A DNA stretch of 7,886 nt. It comes from Bacteroidales bacterium (GTDB taxonomy: Bacteria > Bacteroidota > Bacteroidia > Bacteroidales > Paludibacteraceae). Positions within the stretch are counted from its first letter, which is position 1. The number at the start of each line of letters is the position of its first letter. Below the pieces are notes generated by a model. The model ran no database searches. It was given only the letters and a program-made list of their open reading frames with translations, and was not told the DNA's origin. Positions 1 to 5,052 of the stretch are shown piece by piece. The position numbers and the translations under genes were made by a program. The stretch lies in assembly GCA_900767595.1 (NCBI GenBank), contig CAAFZS010000018.1, positions 1 through 7,886 of the forward strand, written 5' to 3'.

Positions 1-75
1 ATCAGCGACCTCATCAAGGACTCGAGGGAAGCATTCCCTCCAATGTCTACAGAGCGGTTGCATAAGTTATATTGA
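1..75 (+). CDS. C-terminal fragment of an unidentified gene
   Basis: The first plus-strand frame is open from the window edge to a TGA at 73-75, giving 24 residues that end in STERLHKLY. The composition is protein-like and the frame points toward the minus-strand RiPP genes, so the two would converge with only about 23 bases between their stops. There is no start, no motif and no recognisable family in so short a piece. The minus strand of the same stretch also has an open frame, so coding is not certain on either strand. Confidence 0.3.
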   Translation: MSDLIKDSREAFPPMSTERLHKLY

Positions 76-98
76 AAGAAATTATTTGTTTAACCTGT

Positions 99-461
99 CT
101 AATTTTGGGGACTGGTATACTTGGACAACAAAAGCGAAATATCTAATTGCTTTGCCAACAGCACTTCCAACTTTAAACGCAGCACTATGTTATCAGACAC
201 AACCTTTGATGGTACGTCAGAATATACTACTATATCGCGACCTATTTTAACGTGGTCAATACGTTCTATAACCTCATTATATTCATCAGGTAACTCATAG
301 TTTGGATATACGTATTGCACCATCAAGTTCTCTTTCATAGCCCAGAAGATTGCTTCTTTCAGCATATCCAAAGGCATAAGGTTTCTTTCCTTCAAAGGAT
401 TCTCGGCATGACAATAAGCCATGCTTGTATCATCAAGTAATATTACCAAATATTGTAGCAT
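99..461 (-). CDS. Short CXXX-repeat peptide maturase-like protein, probably truncated
   Basis: This is a 120-residue protein beginning MLQYLVILLDDTS. It has further blocks PLDMLKEAIFWAMKENLM and VQYVYPNYELPDEY. From memory this opening resembles the partner protein of Bacteroidales CXXX-repeat RiPP loci (the TIGR04119-type 'CXXX repeat peptide maturase'), but those proteins are, as I recall, considerably longer, around 350 residues. Here the frame stops after SKYTSPQN. The 98 bases beyond it are closed in all three minus-strand frames before a stretch that looks like another gene, so no simple single frameshift restores the rest. The ATG lies 3 bases after the radical SAM stop codon, which indicates an operon. 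It may be a natural short form or the remnant left by a rearrangement near position 100. Its biochemical role is unknown to me. Confidence 0.6.
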   Translation of the reverse strand: MLQYLVILLDDTSMAYCHAENPLKERNLMPLDMLKEAIFWAMKENLMVQYVYPNYELPDEYNEVIERIDHVKIGRDIVVYSDVPSKVVSDNIVLRLKLEVLLAKQLDISLLLSKYTSPQN

Positions 462-464
462 AGC

Positions 465-1691
465 TTAACAGATTATTTCATTTGACTTATGGTTTGTCTT
501 TTGTTTTTCAAACTCCTCTCTTTTACCCTCTAATTCCAACTTACGATAAAGCTTGTTCCAATAATAGTTGTTAGCACGTACACGGGCTTTGTGCATTTTG
601 CAGATAGCAGTAGCACGCTGGTACACGGTATGAGTTTTCGCTGCGTCAAAGTTTTCCCCTTGACACCATGCGCAACCTTCTGCCACTTCACAATCGACAC
701 ATTCAGGAGTCGATTGTGTACATCTGTCCAACGTCAAGAACGGGCGTATTTTATTGTTATCTATTCCATCATAAATATTACCAATAACCCAAGCCTCCTT
801 ATCTCTTAAAGAATACTGAGCAAAACGGGTACAAGGGTAAAAATTACCGGCAGCATCAATGGAAAGCATACGACCTGCACCACACCAGTTATTATTCTGC
901 AACGTACAATCCATTGGTTTACCCATTGACTCCACAAAGAAAGAGCATGCATTATTTTGATACAGGTCCTTATCTATAATAGTGTCAGCCAACAAAAGCA
1001 ATTGCTCTTCAAAAATTTTATCATCACCTTCATTCCACACATCTTCAAACACACAATTGATATTAACTGTGTGTACACCTATATCAAAAAGATGTAGAAC
1101 TGACTCCGCTATATAAGGTAAGTCTGGACTACTTATTGTAACTTTTGTCGCAGTCCCTGGAAATTGAGACTGCCACAATGGAATATTCTTCACAACATCA
1201 TCATACGAACCTTTTTCGGTGTTCTTATACACTCTGTTCATATCATGTTTCTGCCTTGTTCCGTCAATTGTGATACCTATACTTAGATGATTGCGATTCT
1301 TTTGAATGAAATTTTGTACCTTTTCTGTATGATAGTTTATGCCATTAGTGGAGAAACTAAAACGATAAGAATTGAACCAATGGTGATTACGACGAAATAA
1401 CTCTACCTTAATATAGTCGCAGATTTGGTCAATCAAATCAATCTCCAAAAAAGGTTCGCCGCCAATAAAATCCCATATCACAGAATCATAGGCAAAATTT
1501 GCGTCATTTTCGTTGTCCAGAACATAATCAATGGCAGCCTTAGCAACATCCCAAGGCATTCGTTCTTTTTCGTTTTTGCCAACCAAATAGCAGTATTTAC
1601 AAGCTAACTGACAATCTTTTGTAACTATAAAAGTAATATTTTTCGCAATACTGGATTGCCAAGTTGGACTTTGTTCAAAAATTTTTTCCAT
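465..1691 (-). CDS. Radical SAM/SPASM peptide maturase of the CXXX-repeat RiPP type
   Basis: The 408-residue protein has the radical SAM cluster motif CxxxCxxC at Cys27, Cys31 and Cys34 (in CQLACKYCY). The SAM-binding motif GGEP follows at 77-80, then FSFSTNG near 111-116. The C-terminal third is a SPASM domain: Cys262, Cys270, CGAGRMLSID followed by Cys287, then Cys324, a CX2CX5CX2C run at 331-343, and Cys364. These are ligands for two auxiliary 4Fe-4S clusters. Such enzymes install thioether or other crosslinks on Cys-containing RiPP precursors in the cytoplasm. The gene lies two positions downstream of a Cys-every-fourth-residue peptide, which is its obvious substrate. The chemistry (sactipeptide alpha-thioether, ranthipeptide, or other) cannot be read from sequence. 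The family call fits the TIGR04115-like 'CXXX-repeat target' group. The start at ATG 1691 directly precedes a typical N-terminus and lies about 45 bases after the intercistronic hairpin. Confidence 0.92.
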   Translation of the reverse strand: MEKIFEQSPTWQSSIAKNITFIVTKDCQLACKYCYLVGKNEKERMPWDVAKAAIDYVLDNENDANFAYDSVIWDFIGGEPFLEIDLIDQICDYIKVELFRRNHHWFNSYRFSFSTNGINYHTEKVQNFIQKNRNHLSIGITIDGTRQKHDMNRVYKNTEKGSYDDVVKNIPLWQSQFPGTATKVTISSPDLPYIAESVLHLFDIGVHTVNINCVFEDVWNEGDDKIFEEQLLLLADTIIDKDLYQNNACSFFVESMGKPMDCTLQNNNWCGAGRMLSIDAAGNFYPCTRFAQYSLRDKEAWVIGNIYDGIDNNKIRPFLTLDRCTQSTPECVDCEVAEGCAWCQGENFDAAKTHTVYQRATAICKMHKARVRANNYYWNKLYRKLELEGKREEFEKQKTNHKSNEIIC

Positions 1692-1730
1692 AAAATAAAT
1701 GAGTTCTTTCCATTATGCCCTAAACAGTAT

Positions 1731-1774
1731 TTCTGATTCAGTAAAAATTCCGCACAACTTTTACTGAACTAGAA
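1731..1774 (-). promoter_or_regulatory. Intercistronic stem-loop upstream of the radical SAM gene
   Basis: A perfect 10-bp inverted repeat, ttcagtaaaa at 1737-1746 and ttttactgaa at 1759-1768, encloses a 12-base loop. Beyond a 2-base mismatch the arms pair again (ttct with agaa), giving about 14 of 16 paired positions. It lies in the 95-base gap between the small protein gene and the maturase gene. No T-run follows it on the minus strand, so it is not a standard terminator. A role in processing, partial termination or protection of the upstream mRNA end would allow more precursor than enzyme; that role is inferred. Confidence 0.6.
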
Positions 1775-1786
1775 ATCATATCACTG

Positions 1787-2038
1787 TTATTTTTTATAAA
1801 TTACAGTACATGTCTTTTGTAGTAGTCCTGAACCAAAAGGAGCGAAATAATCTTCAATCACAGATTCTTCATCTCCCTGAAAATCATCCTTAAAGACAAA
1901 TTTAATTTCAAAAGAGCCTTTGTCAGTGGTATAATCAACTTGAATGATTTTACTTACCTCTAAACTATCATCAAAATTTCGAAAACAATAGGCCTCGCAA
2001 ATGACAACTCCTTTCTGAGGACAACTATAGTACGTCAT
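1787..2038 (-). CDS. Small protein of unknown function in the RiPP operon
   Basis: This is an acidic protein of 83 residues if it starts at the ATG at 2038 (MTYYSCPQKG). The same frame can extend to a TTG at 2053 that abuts the precursor stop codon, adding five residues; I prefer the ATG. It has three cysteines near the N-terminus and one near the C-terminus (LLQKTCTVIYKK), an alternating beta-like middle (SFEIKFVFKDDF), and no signal peptide or membrane segment. It sits between precursor and maturase in one transcript with almost no gap, so a role in leader recognition, immunity or as an accessory to modification is plausible. I do not recognise the family. It does not look like the small 'CXXX repeat modification system' proteins I can recall, so I assign no function. 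Confidence 0.65.
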   Translation of the reverse strand: MTYYSCPQKGVVICEAYCFRNFDDSLEVSKIIQVDYTTDKGSFEIKFVFKDDFQGDEESVIEDYFAPFGSGLLQKTCTVIYKK

Positions 2039-2053
2039 ATCTACAAAATACAA

Positions 2054-2338
2054 CTAATAGGTATTTGCTTGATATGCAATACATGTGTTCATACAGTTTC
2101 CTGAACACGAACCAGAGCAACTGTATTTACATCCTCCAGAACAAGAAGAGTAACAGCCATTGTGGCAAGAACCGTAGCAGCCAGTCCAACAACCAGAGTC
2201 ACAACCCATCGGTGCTGCTTCTGTCTTTAAAACAGGTAAGTTAGAAAGAACCACTGCACCGACTACTGGGAGAGCAGCTTTAGCTGCTTTCTTAAAAAAC
2301 TCACGACGACTTTGGAGTTCTTCTTTTTTATTTTGCAT
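2054..2338 (-). CDS. CXXX-repeat RiPP precursor peptide with a Tat leader
   Basis: The 94-residue peptide has two parts. Residues 10-17 read SRREFFKK, a full match to the twin-arginine (S/T)RRxFLK-type motif with F in place of L. A hydrophobic stretch of Ala, Val and Leu follows to about residue 37, then TEAAP as a likely cleavage zone near 40-43. The core holds eleven cysteines at 46, 50, 54, 58, 62, 66, 70, 74, 78, 82 and 86, exactly every fourth residue. The intervening positions are mostly Gly, Ser, Tyr and Asn, and the tail is IAYQANTY. This matches the Cys-rich CXXX-repeat targets of radical SAM maturases in Bacteroidales. It heads the operon, with the maturase downstream. The start at ATG 2338 places the Tat motif at the usual distance from the N-terminus. 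Modification and final activity (antimicrobial, signal or structural) are not known. Confidence 0.9.
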   Translation of the reverse strand: MQNKKEELQSRREFFKKAAKAALPVVGAVVLSNLPVLKTEAAPMGCDSGCWTGCYGSCHNGCYSSCSGGCKYSCSGSCSGNCMNTCIAYQANTY

Positions 2339-2354
2339 AAAAAATGATTATTAT

Positions 2355-2387
2355 TACCACTCTATAGTTCCTCTGATTCGGGTGGTA
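2355..2387. promoter_or_regulatory. Inverted repeat just upstream of the precursor gene
   Basis: The arms taccac (2355-2360) and gtggta (2382-2387) are perfect inverted copies around 21 bases, between the terminator-like hairpin and the precursor ATG. This could be an operator or a translation-controlling hairpin in the leader. Six-base arms are short enough to occur by chance. Confidence 0.3.
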
Positions 2388-2394
2388 TATACAT

Positions 2395-2430
2395 AAAAAA
2401 AGCGTGGGAACTGACTTGTTGTCGTCCCAC
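2395..2430 (-). terminator. Terminator-like hairpin inside the RiPP leader
   Basis: On the minus strand the arms 2425-2430 (GTGGGA) and 2404-2409 (TCCCAC) pair, and a run of seven Ts follows at 2401-2395 after two bases. The 3' arm, extended to CCCACGC (2408-2402), can instead pair with GCGTGGG at 2487-2481, a longer-range 7-bp stem ending next to the same T-run. The position about 57 bases before the precursor ATG, with no good promoter between, suggests that transcripts entering the operon must read through it. It could equally be the 3' end of a separate small RNA. Confidence 0.6.
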
Positions 2431-2735
2431 TCTCTGAGGCCTTCGCATTGCCCAAATCAATAAGACGAACAACGCAAGAGCCCACGCGAAATGCCAATAT
2501 CATATACACTTAGATATTGAAGCGATCTGTCCTCGTGCGGGAAGACAGCGTTCCAAAACTGCAGTGTACAATAATCACATTCACTGAGCATCTACCGTTG
2601 TCGTGTCCTTAATTGATTTGTAGAAAGTTGCGAAGTTTCTGAGAGTTAAGAACCGACGTCAAGTAAACGCCTATATGTCTGCCAAATCACTTTAAACTTG
2701 ATTCAAAAACAAAACCATAGTTAATCGTAAATTAG
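2395..2735 (-). ncRNA. Candidate structured leader RNA or small RNA upstream of the RiPP precursor
   Basis: About 340 bases between a minus-strand promoter and a hairpin/T-run have no convincing ORF but contain a chain of stems. These are CAGTG/CACTG at 2562-2566 and 2582-2586, CTGTC/GACAG at 2527-2531 and 2544-2548, a perfect 7-bp CAATATC/GATATTG at 2495-2501 and 2513-2519, and a rod pairing 2402-2408 with 2481-2487 and 2418-2426 with 2464-2473 (one bulge). The segment at 2464-2473 could also pair with a second copy of its partner: gttgtcgt occurs at both 2418-2425 and 2597-2604. I do not recognise tmRNA, RNase P, SRP RNA or a known riboswitch. The span is from the inferred start site to the T-run. 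Confidence 0.45.
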
Positions 2736-2740
2736 CGCTG

Positions 2741-2771
2741 CAAATATACATATTTTAAATGATAACACGAA
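2741..2771 (-). promoter_or_regulatory. Bacteroidales-type promoter for the RiPP leader/operon
   Basis: On the minus strand TATATTTG (2748-2741) fits the TAnnTTTG -7 box exactly. TTCG at 2771-2768, 19 bases upstream, is a 3-of-4 match to the TTTG -33 box. An A6T8 tract lies just upstream at 2780-2793. Transcription would start near 2734, about 395 bases before the precursor ATG. The -33 match is imperfect, so strength is uncertain. Confidence 0.5.
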
Positions 2772-2890
2772 CGAAAGAGAAAAAATTTTTTTTGCTCCTT
2801 GAGCCGTCCCACCAAAGTTGTGACAGCGATAATTACTGTCGCAGCGACTTTACATGAAGTCCATGCAAGATTGTTTTGCTGTTTGGGCGA

Positions 2891-2910
2891 CCTCGCAGTA
2901 AATCCAAAAC
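2891..2910 (-). repeat. Opposite-facing partial repeat unit, left flank of the 42-bp array
   Basis: The stretch starting cctcgcagtaaat resembles the reverse complement of the array segment around ggttattgcgagg, with a perfect 7-base match (cctcgca) and weaker matching after it. It directly abuts the first forward unit, so the junction can form a hairpin. The match is modest. Confidence 0.4.
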
Positions 2911-3298
2911 TTTTTGGTTTGCGCTTATTGCGAGGTAGCAATGAGTCTGAACTTTTTGGTTTACGGTTATTGCGAGGTAGCAACGAGTCTGAACTTTTTG
3001 GTTTACGGTTATTGCGAGGTAGCAATGAGTCTGAACTTTTTGGTTTACGGTTATTGCGAGGTAGCAACGAGTCTGAACTTTTTGGTTTACGATTATTGCG
3101 AGGTAGCAATGAGTCTAAACTTTTTGGTTTACAATTATTGCGAGGTAGCAGCGAGTCTAAACTTTTTGGTTTACGGTTATAGCAAGGTAGCAACGAGTCT
3201 GAACTTTTTGGTTTACGGTTATTGCGAGGTAGCAACGAGTCTAAACTTTTTGGTTTGCCTTAATTGTTATTCTGCAATTTTCACATTCTTTTTGGTTT
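2909..3298 (+). repeat. 42-bp tandem repeat array (nine units plus a decayed tenth)
   Basis: The motif ctttttggttt recurs at 2910, 2952, 2994, 3036, 3078, 3120, 3162, 3204, 3246 and 3288, an exact 42-base step each time. The unit continues acggttattgcgaggtagca and then a gag-tct block. Units 1-5 alternate between aatgag and aacgag, which suggests an 84-bp higher-order duplication. Because 42 is a multiple of three, frames stay open on both strands (for example LLPRNNRKPKSSDS repeats on the minus strand, LFGLRLLRGSNESE on the plus). No frame shows a start with conserved context or a fold, so I treat it as non-coding. There are no unique spacers, so it is not CRISPR. 42 bp equals about four helical turns, so every unit presents the same DNA face. 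Copy number is likely unstable. Confidence 0.9.
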
Positions 3299-3310
3299 GA
3301 AGTCACAGTC

Positions 3311-3329
3311 AACTCGCAATAAGGGCAAA
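3311..3329 (-). repeat. Opposite-facing partial repeat unit, right flank of the array
   Basis: The 19 bases aactcgcaataagggcaaa match the reverse complement of 2918-2936 (part of the first unit) at 17 of 19 positions. It lies 13 bases after the last recognisable forward motif, so the array is bracketed by an inverted copy on this side too. Confidence 0.6.
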
Positions 3330-3383
3330 TAGTTTTGTTTTGCATTAAAAATCATTCTGCATTTATAATGAATCGTCTGGATG

Positions 3384-3580
3384 ACGGTTGCTGCAAGGCG
3401 ACTGCAGAGCTATGCTTTTCTGATTCTGTTTCAGTAGGTTTGCGAAAGGAGGTGTAAGAATTGATTTGCTTTTTCTGTAGATTACAGGGAGTCCGAGAAA
3501 GGGCGGTTAGCTGTTTCTGCAGTTTGCAGAGAGTCTGGCACTTGTGTTTGGGGACTCGCGTCTGTTTGCAGCAAAAGAAG
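3384..3580 (+). repeat. Decayed units continuing the 42-bp register
   Basis: The gagtct block of the main array (2943, then every 42 bases to 3237) reappears as gagtcc at 3489 and gagtct at 3531, which are 13 and 14 exact periods from 2943. The motif tttgcag occurs at 3523 and 3565, again 42 apart, with attacag at 3481. A block acggttgctgcaagg at 3384-3398 matches the unit at 13 of 15 positions, one base out of register. These look like older, diverged copies of the same array. Confidence 0.55.
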
Positions 3581-3620
3581 GGTTGTGTTGCTCAGCCGAA
3601 AGGGTGATTTCCGGACTTAT

Positions 3621-3657
3621 AAAAACAAAAAGCCCCCGCTGTGGTTAAGCGAGGGCT
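3621..3657 (-). terminator. Rho-independent terminator for the secreted-protein remnant
   Basis: The arms agcccccgct (3631-3640) and agcgagggct (3648-3657) pair in 9 of 10 positions around a 7-base loop. On the minus strand the stem is followed by TTTTGTTTTT (3630-3621). No T-run follows on the plus strand, so it serves minus-strand transcripts arriving from 3830, about 170 bases upstream. Confidence 0.85.
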
Positions 3658-3662
3658 ATATT

Positions 3663-3698
3663 GGGCGATAGGGCGAAAGGCGACAAGGCGATTCGCCT
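3663..3698. repeat. Short GGCGA direct repeats with an inverted end
   Basis: GGCGA recurs at 3664, 3672, 3679 and 3687 (spacing 8, 7, 8). The last copies are followed by tcgcct at 3693-3698, the reverse complement of aggcga. The rest of 3581-3829 holds only the terminator and a small hairpin (cattgt/acaatg near 3713-3727). I see no gene in it. The function of the repeats is unknown. Confidence 0.4.
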
Positions 3699-3829
3699 AT
3701 CTGTTATCGTTCATTGTTTCACAATGACTCTGCTTCCATTCGGCATAGTCCAAGCAAGCTTGATTCTGCTCTCACTTAATCGCAGAGTTATCGTTAGGGT
3801 TATCGTATTGCGGTCGGTGCGACCACGCA

Positions 3830-4432
3830 CTATTTCTTAACAAGCTTAGAGACGTAGCGTGTCTTGCCGTTGATGACGGTAACGACATAGACGCCGCTGG
3901 AGAGGCTGGCGACGTTCATCTGATAGTTGTAGCCGATGGCTGGCAAAGCGATGGCAGCCACGGTATTACCCTTCATGTCGGTAACGATCAGCAAGGCGTT
4001 GTCGTTCAACTCCAGACCTTGCAATTCTACGATTTCTTCGGCAGGGTTAGGAACGATGGAGAATTCTTTGGTAGTAAGGATTTCCAATCCGACGATGTCG
4101 CGTTCAATGGTAATGCTGTCTAAGATAACCTCACCGTTGAGGGTGATGGTGCCGCCAGTGATAGAGGCGCCCACAGGATAGACGATATGGCTGTCGTTGA
4201 GGGTGATGCTTTCGAAACCGCCGAAAGCAGGCCAGTTACCTGCATTGCCATCCACATGAATGTCGGAGTGTTCGATGACGACTCCACCCTTACCCGTGCT
4301 GCATGAGATGCCACCGGCGACAGACACTCTCACATTGTCAAACGTGATAGTGGCAGAGTCATTCAGGTCAACGTTGAAGAAGTCGTTGATGGTCAACGAA
4401 CCGCCTCCAGTGAAGTAGGTGTCGCCATCGTA
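3830..4432 (-). pseudogene. C-terminal remnant of a type IX-secreted surface protein
   Basis: The frame is open from a TGA at 4433-4435 to the stop at 3830. The only start-like codon is a TTG at 4396, with protein-like sequence (DTYFTGGGS) continuing in frame before it, so the true N-terminus and signal peptide are missing. The N-terminal part reads as short beta repeats (SLTINDFF, SATITFDNV, SITLNDSH, GTITLNGE), typical of extracellular beta-helix proteins. From residue 112 of the TTG form a T9SS type A sorting domain follows: FSIVPNPAEE, LIVTDMKGNTV, NVASLSSGVYVVTV, and the basic end KLVKK. In intact proteins this domain directs export across the outer membrane and surface attachment. With no signal peptide this copy cannot be exported. 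Deletion or recombination at about 4433 is the likely cause. A terminator follows downstream. Confidence 0.75.
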
Positions 4433-4466
4433 TCAAAAAACATTTTCAACTTGATTTTGTACACAC

Positions 4467-4502
4467 AAAAAAACGCCCACCTCGTTGGAGGCAGGCGTTT
4501 TA
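4467..4502 (-). terminator. Strong terminator after rpmE2
   Basis: aaacgcc (4471-4477) pairs perfectly with ggcgttt (4494-4500). After a two-base mismatch cctc (4480-4483) pairs with gagg (4488-4491) around a gttg loop. The minus strand ends in a run of seven Ts (4473-4467). The plus strand also has a short T-run, so weak bidirectional activity is possible. Confidence 0.88.
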
Positions 4503-4520
4503 TGCTATAGTCGACCTATA

Positions 4521-4778
4521 TTATTTGGTACGTTTGCGATTACCGTAACGGCTCATGAACTTATCTACGCGACCAGCGGTGTCAACCAATTTGGTTTTGC
4601 CAGTGTAGAATGGGTGAGATGAGCTTGAAATCTCAAGTTTTACCAAAGGATAAGTTACCCCATCAACGTCGATGGTTTCTTTCGTAGCAACAGTAGAACG
4701 GGTGATGAAGATCTCCTCGTTGGACATGTCTTTAAATACTACGGGTCGATAGCTCTCTGGATGAATTCCTTTTTTCAT
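4521..4778 (-). CDS. rpmE2: 50S ribosomal protein L31, type B
   Basis: The 85-residue protein begins MKKGIHPESYRPVVFKD and contains ISSSSHPFYTGK and DTAGRVDKFMSRYG, the signature of L31, a peripheral protein of the large subunit near the central protuberance. It has no cysteines, so it is the zinc-free (C-minus) form of type B length. This is the form usual in Bacteroidetes, and it is often a zinc-sparing paralog elsewhere. The ATG at 4778 is 37 bases after the tRNA-Ser gene, and no separate -7 box is visible in between, so it is probably co-transcribed from the tRNA promoter. A perfect T7-GC-A7 palindrome at 4798-4811 lies in the gap. A strong terminator follows 19 bases after the stop. Confidence 0.96.
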   Translation of the reverse strand: MKKGIHPESYRPVVFKDMSNEEIFITRSTVATKETIDVDGVTYPLVKLEISSSSHPFYTGKTKLVDTAGRVDKFMSRYGNRKRTK

Positions 4779-4815
4779 AGGACCTGTGTTTAATTAATTT
4801 TTTTGCAAAAAAAAG

Positions 4816-4900
4816 CGGAGAGAGAGGGATTCGAACCCCCGGTACCTCTCAGTACAACGGTTTTCAAGACCGCCGCGATCGACCACTCCGCCATCTCTCC
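4816..4900 (-). tRNA. tRNA-Ser (anticodon UGA)
   Basis: The 85-base gene has a perfect 7-bp acceptor stem (GGAGAGA with TCTCTCC) and discriminator G. The anticodon stem is GCGGT/ACCGT around the loop CTTGAAA, giving anticodon TGA. It also has a long class II variable arm and the T-loop TTCGAAT. It reads UCA codons. CCA is not encoded. The loop has A36-A37-A38, the feature recognised by MiaA, whose gene lies just upstream. Confidence 0.96.
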
Positions 4901-4906
4901 ATTTGT

Positions 4907-4926
4907 CTTGCCTCCTTTGAGGTAAG
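4907..4926 (-). other. Hairpin between the two tRNA genes
   Basis: On the minus strand CTTACCTC (4926-4919) and GAGGCAAG (4914-4907) pair in 7 of 8 positions around aaag. No T-run follows, so it is more likely a processing or spacer hairpin in the joint tRNA transcript than a terminator. Confidence 0.35.
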
Positions 4927-4945
4927 GGTCATTATACAAAAAAAG

Positions 4946-5018
4946 TCGGGGTGACAGGACTCGAACCTGCGACCACCTGGTCCCAAACCAGGTACACTAC
5001 CAACTGTGCTACGCCCCG
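4946..5018 (-). tRNA. tRNA-Pro (anticodon UGG)
   Basis: The 73-base gene has the anticodon stem CCTGG/CCAGG around TTTGGGA (anticodon TGG), a T-arm GCAGG-TTCGAGT-CCTGT, and discriminator A with no encoded CCA. The acceptor stem CGGGGCG/CACCCCG carries one C6-A67 mismatch. It reads CCA and probably other proline codons. It is the first gene after the promoter at 5053-5084. Confidence 0.95.
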
Positions 5019-5052
5019 AGTGTGCTTCGGATTTTTGTTCCTGAAAGCGGTG

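Noticed and set aside
591..809. Plus-strand frame opposite the radical SAM gene
   Set aside because: It is antisense to the conserved SPASM coding region, with no promoter and no recognisable protein.
2395..2735. 6S RNA, tmRNA, RNase P RNA or SRP RNA
   Set aside because: Key signatures are absent: no tmRNA T-arm or tag, no GAGGAAAGTCC of RNase P, no GGAAGGAAGCA of SRP. The closing rod is too short for a normal 6S. A covariance search would decide.
2909..3298. Possible CRISPR array
   Set aside because: The period is fully repeated with no unique spacers, and no cas genes are nearby.
2732..3300. Long repeat-encoded open frames on both strands
   Set aside because: The repeat length is a multiple of three, so several frames stay open by arithmetic. 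The peptides are low-complexity, and no frame has a convincing start or promoter.
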